NCBI RefSeq assembly: GCF_002303925.1
Contig: NZ_MRCS01000026.1
Span: 25,824 to 89,823, forward strand
Origin: Pseudomonas sp. ACN8
GTDB lineage: Bacteria; Pseudomonadota; Gammaproteobacteria; Pseudomonadales; Pseudomonadaceae
Direction: 5' to 3'
DNA length: 64,000 nt
Shown here in pieces: positions 8,721-16,411 of this stretch. Position 1 is the stretch's first letter; each line of letters opens with the position of its first letter. The position numbers and the translations under genes were made by a program. The notes beneath the pieces were generated by a model. That model was given only the letters and a program-made list of their open reading frames with translations, ran no database searches and had not been told where the DNA came from.

Positions 8721-9842
8721 ATGAAATTTTCCCTGATTTACGAAGCCCAGACGGTGGACTCCAGCCGCGAAGGCGACCGCAAGATTTTCGAAGACACCGT
8801 CGAGCAGGCCGTGCTGGCCGACAAGCTCGGCTTCGACACCTTCTGGTGCGTGGAGCACACCGCGCTGAGCAACTACTCGCACATGTCCGCGCCGGAAACC
8901 ATGCTGGCTTTCGTGGCCGGTAAAACCGAGCGCATCGGCATCGGCCACGGCGTGGTCTGCCTGCCGCCGGCGATGAACCACCCGGTGAAGGTCGCCGAGC
9001 GCATCGCCACCCTCGACCTGCTGTCCAAGGGCCGTGTGCACTTTGGCGTGGGCAAGGGCGGCACCCAGCAGGAAGCCGGCACCTTCGGCTACGACCTGGC
9101 GACCTTGCAGCCGCAGATCGACGAGATGATGTACCTGATCCCGAAAATGTTCGTGCAGGACGAGATCGAGCACAACGGCGACTTCGTGCAGATCCCCAAG
9201 CGCCCGATCCATCCAAAGCCTTACCAGGATCCGCACCCACCGATGTACCTGGCGTGCACCAACACCGAGTCGCTGAAGAATGCCGGCGGTCGTGGCATGG
9301 GCGCGCTGGTGCTGGGCTTCGGTGGCCCGGAAGAAATCGCCAAGAAGGTCGAGGTGTATCACACGGCCTACGACAACCGTGACGAGAAGAAGCAAGTGGG
9401 CTTCCGCCCTAATCGTCACATCGCCGCGCTGTGCCCGGCCATCGTGCTGGAAGATAACGAAGAAGCGCGCCGCATCGGTATCCGTGGCCAGCGTTACTTC
9501 ATGGAATCCCTGGGCTACTGGTACGGCGGTGGCGAGCGTCCGGACCCGGAGAAGTGGAAGGACGACACCTTCGTCGACGGCAACGGCCAGAGCGTGATCA
9601 AGTCGCGCTTTGCCTCGGAAGAAGTCAGCGTCGACTTCTCCGACCCGACCATGGCCATGATGAACCCGAACCATGCTTACGGCACCGTCGAGGATTGCAT
9701 CGGCTACGTGCAGCGCCTGATCGATGCCGGCGCCGACGAAATCCTGTTCATCTGCCAGATGGGCACCGTGCCGCAGTGGGCGCAGCTGGAGACTTTGAAG
9801 AACATTGGCGAGAAGGTGATTCCGCACTTCCGTAAGGGTTGA
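8721..9842 (+). CDS. LLM-class flavin-dependent oxidoreductase
   Basis: This 373-residue bacterial-luciferase-fold protein begins MKFSLIYEAQTVDSS. It has the family segment ERIGIGHGVVCLPP...HPVKVAERIATLDLLSKGR near residues 73-110, followed by GVGKGG. Members use FMN or F420. An LLM protein (Rv3520c) also lies in the mycobacterial cholesterol regulon, so a role on a steroid intermediate is plausible, but the reaction is unknown. ATG 8721 follows ACAAGGATCAACC. It may be co-transcribed with hsaA (123-bp gap) or start from its own weak dyad site. Confidence 0.75.
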   Translation: MKFSLIYEAQTVDSSREGDRKIFEDTVEQAVLADKLGFDTFWCVEHTALSNYSHMSAPETMLAFVAGKTERIGIGHGVVCLPPAMNHPVKVAERIATLDLLSKGRVHFGVGKGGTQQEAGTFGYDLATLQPQIDEMMYLIPKMFVQDEIEHNGDFVQIPKRPIHPKPYQDPHPPMYLACTNTESLKNAGGRGMGALVLGFGGPEEIAKKVEVYHTAYDNRDEKKQVGFRPNRHIAALCPAIVLEDNEEARRIGIRGQRYFMESLGYWYGGGERPDPEKWKDDTFVDGNGQSVIKSRFASEEVSVDFSDPTMAMMNPNHAYGTVEDCIGYVQRLIDAGADEILFICQMGTVPQWAQLETLKNIGEKVIPHFRKG

Positions 9843-9863
9843 TGCGGGTCAAACCTCGCAACC

Positions 9864-9956
9864 CCTGTGGGAGCCAGCCTGCTGGCGATAGCGGTCTTAC
9901 ATTCAACATCCATGTTGTCTGACACACCGCCATCGCCAGCAGGCTGGCTCCCACAG
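9864..9956. repeat. REP pair, spacer family 1
   Basis: Inverted halves of the GCCAGCCTGCTGGC subtype enclose CATTCAACATCCATGTTGTCTGACACACC. The pair sits 22 bp downstream of the LLM gene. Confidence 0.85.
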
Positions 9957-10001
9957 TTTGATCGCATTTCAGGCCTGGCATGGACGTCAGGTCAACTTTC
10001 C

Positions 10002-10027
10002 AACGGGTCCCCAAGGCCCGTTTTTTT
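10002..10027 (+). terminator. Rho-independent terminator
   Basis: An 8-bp stem (AACGGGTC with GGCCCGTT, one G-U pair) is followed by seven T. It closes the rightward hsaA/LLM transcription unit. Confidence 0.65.
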
Positions 10028-10063
10028 ATGCCTGCCGAATAAGATTGAACACCGCATACCCCT

Positions 10064-10164
10064 TGTAGGAGCGAGCCTGCTCGCGATGAACCGGAGAGCG
10101 CCGCGGGGTGTCAGGTTTCCAGCGTTATCGTTGACGACCATCGCGAGCAGGCTCGCTCCTACAG
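10064..10164. repeat. REP pair, spacer family 2
   Basis: The spacer here (GCCGCGGGGTGTCAGG...CAGCGTTATCGTTGACG) is almost the same as that of the pair at 21730-21830, about 11.7 kb away. Confidence 0.85.
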
Positions 10165-10327
10165 GTTTTTGGCCTATAGATAGCGCCTGTTTAACGGCTG
10201 TCAGTGTTACTTGATGAAAGCTACAACGCCTTGCGTCGTTGCCTACAGGTACGCCAGAATCCGCCGGCTTGTGCGCCCTGGACCCCCTCGGTAACTTGAT
10301 TCGCGTCACTGCTCATCAGTGATCGGG

Positions 10328-10531
10328 TTTAGTCGCCCGTTGTGACACGAAGCGCATTTGCATCCCAAACAGTCAGGCCATTTCATGCCCTGCACTTCAT
10401 GGTAGCTGTGCGCAGGGCGCCTTCGGGCGCGCCGGTTTCGTGCTCCGCCGGTCGACTAACCTGCGTACAGCTGCCACCCCTCTTGTTTAGTCGCAAGTAG
10501 GTGACGGCTCCACATTTTGGAGCATTCAACT
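10328..10531 (+). promoter_or_regulatory. Highly structured 5' leader of the DUF6124 gene (candidate cis-regulatory RNA)
   Basis: A 17-bp helix forms between 10400-10416 and 10460-10476 with only two G-U wobbles. It encloses a GCGCC-TTCG-GGCGC hairpin (10417-10430) and a CCGG...CCGG pairing. The heptamer CGACTAA at 10453-10459 can pair with TTTAGTCG upstream (10328-10335) or with the identical TTTAGTCG downstream (10486-10493). A last hairpin, GCTCCA-CATTT-TGGAGC (10507-10523), covers the Shine-Dalgarno GGAG of the gene at 10532. All pairings are read directly; ligand and mechanism are unknown. Confidence 0.55.
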
Positions 10532-10825
10532 ATGGTCAAACCTTCACCTAATCCGCCGGAAACCGAGCGCATCCCCTCAAACGCCGACATCCGCGCCACC
10601 CCTCGAACAATCAGTACGCTGTTCATCGTCGACCCCGGGGCCACGACCGAAACCCTGGTGGTCTATCTGGTCGAGACGCTGGCCTCGGTGGATGTGATGG
10701 TTCATTACCTGGTCGATCATCTGGAAGGTTCATCGCGCAATGTCCTGCCAGGCATTTCAAACAGCGTGATGCTGGCCGAAATCACGGCAAACCGCGTGCT
10801 GGACCAAATCGAACCAGCCGCATAA
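10532..10825 (+). CDS. DUF6124 family protein
   Basis: This 97-residue protein begins MVKPSPNPPETE, with a conserved-looking FIVDPGATTETLVVYLVETLASVDVM segment and HLEGSSRNVLPGISNSVMLAEITANRVLD near the C terminus. This is the pattern of the Pseudomonas DUF6124 family, often present in several copies per genome and of unknown function. ATG 10532 is used rather than TTG 10517, because GGAG at 10519-10522 is the Shine-Dalgarno. The gene interrupts the steroid cluster between the LLM gene and hsaC and has its own structured leader. Confidence 0.7.
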   Translation: MVKPSPNPPETERIPSNADIRATPRTISTLFIVDPGATTETLVVYLVETLASVDVMVHYLVDHLEGSSRNVLPGISNSVMLAEITANRVLDQIEPAA

Positions 10826-10845
10826 ACCCGCCATACCACTGCCCC

Positions 10846-10937
10846 CTGTGGGAGCTAGCCTGCTGGCGATAGCGGCCTGACATTCAACATCCATGTTGCC
10901 TGACACACCGCTATCGCCAGCAGGCTAGCTCCCACAG
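10846..10937. repeat. REP pair, spacer family 1, followed by a T run
   Basis: Inverted halves with the GGGAGCTAGCCTGCTGGC variant are followed at once by seven T. The pair may therefore also terminate transcription of the DUF6124 gene. Confidence 0.8.
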
Positions 10938-10966
10938 GTTTTTTTGCATCAAAAGCCATCATTTCC

Positions 10967-10985
10967 GCTAGTCCCATTGGACGAT
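10967..10985 (+). promoter_or_regulatory. Putative operator, dyad motif copy 2
   Basis: CTAGTCCCATTGGACGATG contains a perfect GTCC-N4-GGAC dyad about 100 bp before the hsaC start. It is the best copy of the motif and heads the ten-kilobase hsaC-ipd operon. Confidence 0.6.
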
Positions 10986-11084
10986 GTTGCCCCTCGCCGA
11001 ACCCGTTTGAATAGGCCCTACATAAAGTCTCCCCCGGCACCAGCCGAAGGGCGACACCGCCTGAGAAAAACGAGGAGTGCATCC

Positions 11085-11975
11085 ATGGATATCCGTGGTC
11101 TGGGTTACGTCACCCTGCTGTCCAGCGACCTGGCGCAATGGCGCCACTACGCAAGCCAGGTGTTGGGCATGATGGTCAGCGGCGATGATGAGCGTCTGTA
11201 CCTGAAAATGGACGAACGTCATTACCGCATCCTCGTGCAGAAGAATGCCGAAAACAGCTTCGGTGCCTGCGGCTGGGAAGTGGCCGGCAAGGCGGCGCTG
11301 GAACAGGCGGTCAGCGAGTTGCAACAGGCCGACGTGCAAGTGACCCGTGGCACAGCGGCCGAGGCCGAGCTGCGCAAGGTCCAGGAGTTGGTGCACTTCA
11401 GCGACCCGGATGGCAATCGCCACGAAATTTTCTGGGGCCCGCTGCAGGACTTCGCCCGTTTCGTTTCGCCGGTTGGCGTCAAAGGGTTCGTTACCAACGA
11501 CCTCGGCATGGGCCACGTTGTATTGCCAGCCCCGGCCTTCGAGCGCTGCCGCGATTTCTACGAACAGGTGATGGGTTTCGGCCTGTCGGACCTGATGAAA
11601 GTCCGCTTCACCCCGGACCCGGCCGAGCCGCAAAAACGCATCCACTTCCTGCACTGCAACAACGGCCGCCACCACTCGCTGGCGATTTTCGAGTGCCCGA
11701 TGCCCCACGGTTGCGTGCACATGATGGTCGAGGTCAACGCGCTGGACGAAGTCGGCCGCGCCCTGGATCGCGTCCACGCCAATGGCGTGAAGCTGTCGGC
11801 CACCCTCGGCCAGCACACCAACGACCAGATGATTTCTTTCTATATCAAGACCCCGTCCGGGTTTGACCTGGAGTACGGCTGCGATGGCCTGGTGGTCGAC
11901 TGGGATCGCCACACGCCGTTCGAAAGCACCTTGGTCAGCCACTGGGGCCACGACTTCAGTGTCGGTCGCCAATGA
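11085..11975 (+). CDS. hsaC: HsaC-like extradiol dioxygenase (3,4-DHSA meta-cleavage)
   Basis: This 296-residue type I extradiol dioxygenase of the vicinal oxygen chelate superfamily has two VOC domains. The iron ligands are visible as H144 (GMGHVV), H212 (VHMMVEV) and E263 (FDLEYGCDG), the positions expected from mycobacterial HsaC (H145, H215, E266). The C-terminal STLVSHWGHDF also matches. It would open the catechol ring of 3,4-DHSA. ATG 11085 follows CGAGGAG. It leads the operon, and its stop overlaps an ATGA just before ipdA. The hydrolase that normally acts next (HsaD) is absent from the window. Confidence 0.85.
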   Translation: MDIRGLGYVTLLSSDLAQWRHYASQVLGMMVSGDDERLYLKMDERHYRILVQKNAENSFGACGWEVAGKAALEQAVSELQQADVQVTRGTAAEAELRKVQELVHFSDPDGNRHEIFWGPLQDFARFVSPVGVKGFVTNDLGMGHVVLPAPAFERCRDFYEQVMGFGLSDLMKVRFTPDPAEPQKRIHFLHCNNGRHHSLAIFECPMPHGCVHMMVEVNALDEVGRALDRVHANGVKLSATLGQHTNDQMISFYIKTPSGFDLEYGCDGLVVDWDRHTPFESTLVSHWGHDFSVGRQ

Positions 11976-11986
11976 GGAACAAGACG

Positions 11987-12868
11987 ATGGACAAGCAAAT
12001 GAGCACCGCCGAGATCGTCGGCCAACTGCGTGACGGCATGACCATCGGTATCGGTGGCTGGGGTCCGCGTCGCAAGCCAATGGCGCTGGTGCGCGAGATT
12101 CTGCGCTCGGACCTCAAGGACCTGACCGTGGTCGCCTACGGTGGTGCCGATGTCGGCATGCTCTGTGCCGCCGGCAAGATCAAGAAACTGATATTCGCCT
12201 TCGTGTCCCTGGATTTCATTCCGCTGGAGCCGTACTTCCGCAAGGCGCGCCAGGAAGCGGCGCTGGAAGTGATGGAGATCGATGAAGGCATGCTGCTGCT
12301 CGGCCTGCGGGCGGCGGCGATGAATGTGCCGTTCATTCCGACCGCCGTGGGCCTGGGCACTGACGTGCTGCGCCACAACCGCCAGATCAAGTTGATTGCC
12401 TCGCCGTACGCCGATGGCAAGGACTGGGTGGCCATGCCGGCGCTCAAGCTCGACGCGGCGCTGGTGCATGTCGACCGCGCCGACAAACGCGGCGTGTGCC
12501 AGATCAGCGGTCCGGATCACTACATGGACGACCTGTTCGTACGTGCCGCGACCCACAGCTACGTAACCTGCGATGAGCTGGTCGACAGCGACTACTTCCA
12601 TCAGGACAGCGCCCATGCCCATCAAGTGTTCTGGGAACGCAACCTGACCACCGCCGTGGCTCACGTGCCGGGCGGGGCGCATCCGTCGTCCTGCGCGCCG
12701 CTGTACGGTTTCGATGTCGCGCACTTCAAGGCCTACAACGCCACGGTCCAGGCGGCCGATGGCTGGCAGGGCTATGTCCGCGACTACGTCGACTGCACCC
12801 ACGAACAGTATCTGGAAAAGGTTGGCGGCCTGGCTGCGATCCGTGAACTGCCGTTGCCGATTTTCTAA
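11987..12868 (+). CDS. ipdA: IpdA-like CoA-transferase-family subunit (C-ring opening)
   Basis: This 293-residue class I CoA-transferase-like alpha subunit matches the 292-residue IpdA length. IpdAB is known to act as a hydrolase on COCHEA-CoA, opening ring C, rather than as a transferase. Segments include GMTIGIGGWGPRRKPMAL near residue 17 and PHG/PYADGKDWVAMPALK in the middle. ATG 11987 after TGAGGAAC is preferred to ATG 11972, which overlaps the hsaC stop. ipdB follows after 11 bp. Confidence 0.78.
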   Translation: MDKQMSTAEIVGQLRDGMTIGIGGWGPRRKPMALVREILRSDLKDLTVVAYGGADVGMLCAAGKIKKLIFAFVSLDFIPLEPYFRKARQEAALEVMEIDEGMLLLGLRAAAMNVPFIPTAVGLGTDVLRHNRQIKLIASPYADGKDWVAMPALKLDAALVHVDRADKRGVCQISGPDHYMDDLFVRAATHSYVTCDELVDSDYFHQDSAHAHQVFWERNLTTAVAHVPGGAHPSSCAPLYGFDVAHFKAYNATVQAADGWQGYVRDYVDCTHEQYLEKVGGLAAIRELPLPIF

Positions 12869-12879
12869 GGAGCCTTTCG

Positions 12880-13668
12880 ATGAGCACTATTGATTACAGC
12901 CTCGCTGAGTTGATGATCTGCGCGGCCTGCGACGCCTGGCGCGAAGACGGCGAAGTATTGGCCTCTGGCATCGGCGTGATCCCGCGTCTGGCCGCGTCCT
13001 TGGCCATGCTGACCAGCAACCCGCAACTGCTGATGACCGATTCCGAAGCCTACATGGTGGCCGAGCCGGTGCCGTTGGGCGCACGTAAAGGCTACGAACC
13101 AAAGCGCGACAGCTGGATGGGTTTCTCGCGGATTTTCGACAACGTCTGGGGCGGCAAGCGCCATGCCCTGGTCGGCCCGACCCAGATCGACCGTTACGGT
13201 CAGGCCAACATTTCCTGCATCGGCGACTACGCCAAACCCAAGGCGCAGATGCTCGGTGTGCGCGGTTTTCCCGGCAACTCGATCAGCCACGTCAACTCGT
13301 TTTGCGTGCCGAGCCATAACCGTCGGGTGTTCGTCGAAGGCGAGGTCGATATGGTCGCCTCGGTCGGCTACAACCCGGCCCGTCTGGCGCGGGGCTGGTC
13401 GCTGGATGACATCGACATCCGCCTGATCATTACCGACCTCTGCGTCCTTGATTTCCAGGGCCCGCAGCGGCAGATGCGCATCCGCTCACTGCACCCCGGC
13501 GTGACGGCGGCGCAAGTCCAGGACAACACCGGCTTCGAACTGCACGTGCCGGACGACTGCCCGATCACGGCAGCACCGACGGCCGAGCAGTTGCAGCTGA
13601 TCCAGCGTCTGGACCCGCACAACCTGCGCGCCCTGCAACTCAAAGACAACCCGCCAGGCCAACGCTGA
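12880..13668 (+). CDS. ipdB: IpdB-like CoA-transferase-family subunit
   Basis: This 262-residue protein is the beta-subunit partner of the preceding gene. It starts MSTIDYSLAELMICAACDAW and contains VGPTQIDRYGQANISCIGDY and CVPSHNRRVFVEGEVDMV, typical of the CoA-transferase beta family. ATG 12880 follows AAGGAGCC. Tight coupling with ipdA supports an obligate heteromer. Confidence 0.78.
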   Translation: MSTIDYSLAELMICAACDAWREDGEVLASGIGVIPRLAASLAMLTSNPQLLMTDSEAYMVAEPVPLGARKGYEPKRDSWMGFSRIFDNVWGGKRHALVGPTQIDRYGQANISCIGDYAKPKAQMLGVRGFPGNSISHVNSFCVPSHNRRVFVEGEVDMVASVGYNPARLARGWSLDDIDIRLIITDLCVLDFQGPQRQMRIRSLHPGVTAAQVQDNTGFELHVPDDCPITAAPTAEQLQLIQRLDPHNLRALQLKDNPPGQR

Positions 13669-13691
13669 GCAACGCGTTGCGGAGAAAAGTG

Positions 13692-14564
13692 ATGGCTGAA
13701 GATAACGATAACAATCAGGCCGAGGTGGTGCTGTACGAGGTGCGTGGCGCGGTGGCCCTGGTCACCATGAACCGCCCCGAGTTCCACAACGCGCAGAACT
13801 CGCAGATGACCTATGCGCTGGACGCGGCGTTTCGCCGGGCCTGCGATGACGATGAAGTGAAGGTCATTGTGCTGCGTGGCGCCGGCAAGCATTTCTCCGC
13901 CGGGCATGACATCGGCACCCCGGGCCGCGACGTCGACAAGACGTTCGACCGCGCCAGCCTGTGGTACGACCATGTAAACAAACCGGGCGGCGAGTTTCTC
14001 TATGCCCGGGAGCATGAAGTTTATCTGGGCATGTGCCGCCGCTGGCGCGAAATCCCTAAGCCGACGATCGCCATGGTCCAGGGCGCGTGCATTGCCGGTG
14101 GGCTGATGCTGGCCTGGGTCTGCGACCTGATCGTCGCCAGCGAGGATGCCTACTTCGCCGATCCAGTGGTGCGCATGGGCATTCCCGGGGTCGAGTATTT
14201 CGCCCATGTGCATGAACTCAATCCGCGTATCGCCAAGGAATTCCTGTTCCTTGGCGAGCGCATGCCGGCACCGCGTGCCTATCAGATGGGCATGCTCAAC
14301 CGGGTAGTCGCTCGCGACGAGCTGGAGCAACAGACCCTGGACATCGCCGGGCGCATCGCCCAGATGCCGCGCCTGGGCCTGCAACTGAGCAAGCAAGCGG
14401 TGAACAACGCCGAAGACCTGATGGGCAAGCGCGCGACCATGGACATGGTGTTCGGCCTGCATCACTTCGCCCATGCCCACAATGAACTGGTGTCCGGCGA
14501 CCGTCTCGGCGGCTACGACGCCAAGGCCATGGCCAGTTCCCAGCGCAAAACGGGCGAGGCGTGA
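13692..14564 (+). CDS. Enoyl-CoA hydratase/isomerase family protein
   Basis: This 290-residue crotonase-fold protein has the oxyanion-hole segments GKHFSAGHDIG near residue 65 and QGACIAGGLMLAW near 137. It has a longer N terminus and a C-terminal tail compared with EchA20. It probably hydrates an unsaturated CoA intermediate of ring C/D degradation; the exact step is not evident. ATG 13692 follows GGAGAAAAG. Its stop codon lies next to the Shine-Dalgarno of ipdC. Confidence 0.75.
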   Translation: MAEDNDNNQAEVVLYEVRGAVALVTMNRPEFHNAQNSQMTYALDAAFRRACDDDEVKVIVLRGAGKHFSAGHDIGTPGRDVDKTFDRASLWYDHVNKPGGEFLYAREHEVYLGMCRRWREIPKPTIAMVQGACIAGGLMLAWVCDLIVASEDAYFADPVVRMGIPGVEYFAHVHELNPRIAKEFLFLGERMPAPRAYQMGMLNRVVARDELEQQTLDIAGRIAQMPRLGLQLSKQAVNNAEDLMGKRATMDMVFGLHHFAHAHNELVSGDRLGGYDAKAMASSQRKTGEA

Positions 14565-14566
14565 AC

Positions 14567-15634
14567 ATGGCGATCTCGTTGAATACCCGTTTAACACAAC
14601 TGCTCGGATGCCGTTATCCGATCATCCAGACCGCCATGGGCTGGGTCGCCGACCCGAAACTGGTGGCGGCCACGGGCAATGCCGGTGGCTTCGGTTTTCT
14701 CGCCGGGGCGACCATCGAACCGCAGCAGATGGAAGCGGCGATTATCGAAACCCGTCGCCTGACCGATCAGCCGTTCGGGGTGAACTTCCACATGTACCAG
14801 GCCAATGCCGGCGAGATCGTCGAGCTGGTGTTGCGCCACCAAGTCCGGGCGGTCAGCTACAGCCGTTCGCCGGGCAAGCAAATGATCAGCCGCCTGAAGG
14901 ATGCCGGGGTGGTGTGTATTCCTACCGTGGGCGCGCTCAAGCATGCGCAGAAAGCCGTGGAAATGGGCGCCGATGCGGTGACCGTGCAGGGCGGCGAGGG
15001 CGGTGGTCACACCGGGTCCGTACCGACCTCAATGCTGCTGGATCAGGTGGTCAATGCCGTGTCGGTGCCCGTGGTGGCTGCCGGTGGTTTCAAGGATGGC
15101 AAGGGTCTGGTCTCGGCCTTGGCCTATGGCGCGGAAGGCATCGCCATGGGCACGCGTTTCCTGATGTGCGCCGACAGCCCGGTGCCCCAGGCGACCCTGG
15201 CCCGATACCTGGCGGTCAAGGACCCGGCGGCGATCATCATCAGCCGCGCCATCGACGGCATGCCGCAACGGATGATCCGCAACGAATTGCTCAACCAGCT
15301 GGAAAACAGCGGCGGCCTCAAGCGTCTGTTGCTGGCCTTGCAAAGTGGCCTGGCCTACCGCCGCCACACCGGCATGAGCCTGACCCAGTTGCTCACCAGC
15401 GCGCTGAAGATGCGCGGTGCCGGAGAGTTGACCGCCGCGCAAAGCATCATGGCCGCCAACGCACCGATGGTGATCCAGAAAGCCATGGTCGACGGGCAAC
15501 CGGCCGCGGGCGTGTTGCCCGCCGGACAGATCGCCGCCTCCATCGACAGCTTGCCCAGCTGCGCCCAATTGATTGAACAGATCGTCCGCGACGCCGAAAC
15601 GCGCCTGGGCGAGCTGTGCCGCCGTGTATCGTGA
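14567..15634 (+). CDS. ipdC: IpdC-like flavin-dependent oxidoreductase (nitronate monooxygenase family)
   Basis: This 355-residue TIM-barrel FMN protein has exactly the length I recall for IpdC (Rv3553). Family marks are YPIIQTAMGWVADPKLVAA near residue 16, a GGEGGGHTGS phosphate-binding loop near 143, and AAGGFKDGKGL near 170. IpdC is a reductase-type enzyme required for HIP-CoA breakdown. ATG 14567 sits 2 bp after the stop of the previous gene. Generic annotation would call this a nitronate monooxygenase. Confidence 0.75.
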   Translation: MAISLNTRLTQLLGCRYPIIQTAMGWVADPKLVAATGNAGGFGFLAGATIEPQQMEAAIIETRRLTDQPFGVNFHMYQANAGEIVELVLRHQVRAVSYSRSPGKQMISRLKDAGVVCIPTVGALKHAQKAVEMGADAVTVQGGEGGGHTGSVPTSMLLDQVVNAVSVPVVAAGGFKDGKGLVSALAYGAEGIAMGTRFLMCADSPVPQATLARYLAVKDPAAIIISRAIDGMPQRMIRNELLNQLENSGGLKRLLLALQSGLAYRRHTGMSLTQLLTSALKMRGAGELTAAQSIMAANAPMVIQKAMVDGQPAAGVLPAGQIAASIDSLPSCAQLIEQIVRDAETRLGELCRRVS

Positions 15635-15645
15635 AGGGGAAAGGC

Positions 15646-16401
15646 ATGAAACCATTTAGCGTGAGTATTGATAGCGGCATTGCAGAATTGGTGTTCGACC
15701 GGCCACCGGTCAATGCCTTCAGCAGTCAGGGCTGGGCCGATATCGCCAGCGAGATCGAGGGCCTGGGCCGCAACAGCGACGTGCGGGTGATCGTGATCCG
15801 TGCCGAAGGCCGGGGTTTCTGCGCCGGGGTCGACATCAAGGAACTGGCCGCCGACGGCAACCTGATCGTCGCGGTGAACAAGGGCAACTACGACAGCTTC
15901 AAGGCCATCCACCGCAACCCGAAACCGGTGATCGTGGCCGTGCACGGCTTCGTATTGGGCGGCGGCATCGGCATCTGCGGCGCCGCCGACATCATTGTCG
16001 CGTCCGAGTGCGCCACCTTCGGCGTGCCGGAAGTGGATCGCGGGGCCATGGGCGGCGGTGCGCATTTGCAGCGCCTGTTCCCGGTGCAGAAAGTCCGCCA
16101 CATGTACTTCACCGGCGAGGCCATCGACGCCGCCGAGGCTTACCGCCTGGGTGCGGTGGAGCGGGTGGTCAAGCGCGAAGACCTGCGTGAAGCCGCGTTG
16201 CAGATCGCCCGCACCATCGCCGCCAAGAGCCCCGGCATGATCAGCCTGGCCAAGGAGGCGTTGAGCGGCATCGAAGACGGCAATCTGGAAGACAAATACC
16301 GCTGGGAGCAGGGCTTCACCCTCGAAGCCTACCGCTCACTGGACTCTCAGGAAGCACGCGACTCGTTCGTCGAGAAACGCGATGCCCGATTCAACGGCTG
16401 A
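15646..16401 (+). CDS. echA20: EchA20-like crotonase (D-ring opening hydrolase)
   Basis: This 251-residue crotonase-family protein has RAEGRGFCAGVDIKE near residue 49 and HGFVLGGGIGICG near 98. TFGVPEVDRGAMGGGAHLQRL near 126 and YRWEQGFTLEA near the C terminus follow. These match the corresponding segments of mycobacterial EchA20, which opens ring D hydrolytically. ATG 15646 follows GAAGGGGAAAGG. It ends inside the upstream leader of the first fadE gene. Confidence 0.8.
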   Translation: MKPFSVSIDSGIAELVFDRPPVNAFSSQGWADIASEIEGLGRNSDVRVIVIRAEGRGFCAGVDIKELAADGNLIVAVNKGNYDSFKAIHRNPKPVIVAVHGFVLGGGIGICGAADIIVASECATFGVPEVDRGAMGGGAHLQRLFPVQKVRHMYFTGEAIDAAEAYRLGAVERVVKREDLREAALQIARTIAAKSPGMISLAKEALSGIEDGNLEDKYRWEQGFTLEAYRSLDSQEARDSFVEKRDARFNG

Positions 16402-16411
16402 AGGCATATCC

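Noticed and set aside
11972..11986. Earlier ATG for ipdA overlapping the hsaC stop
   Set aside because: The Shine-Dalgarno AGGA fits the ATG at 11987, and that start gives the family length.
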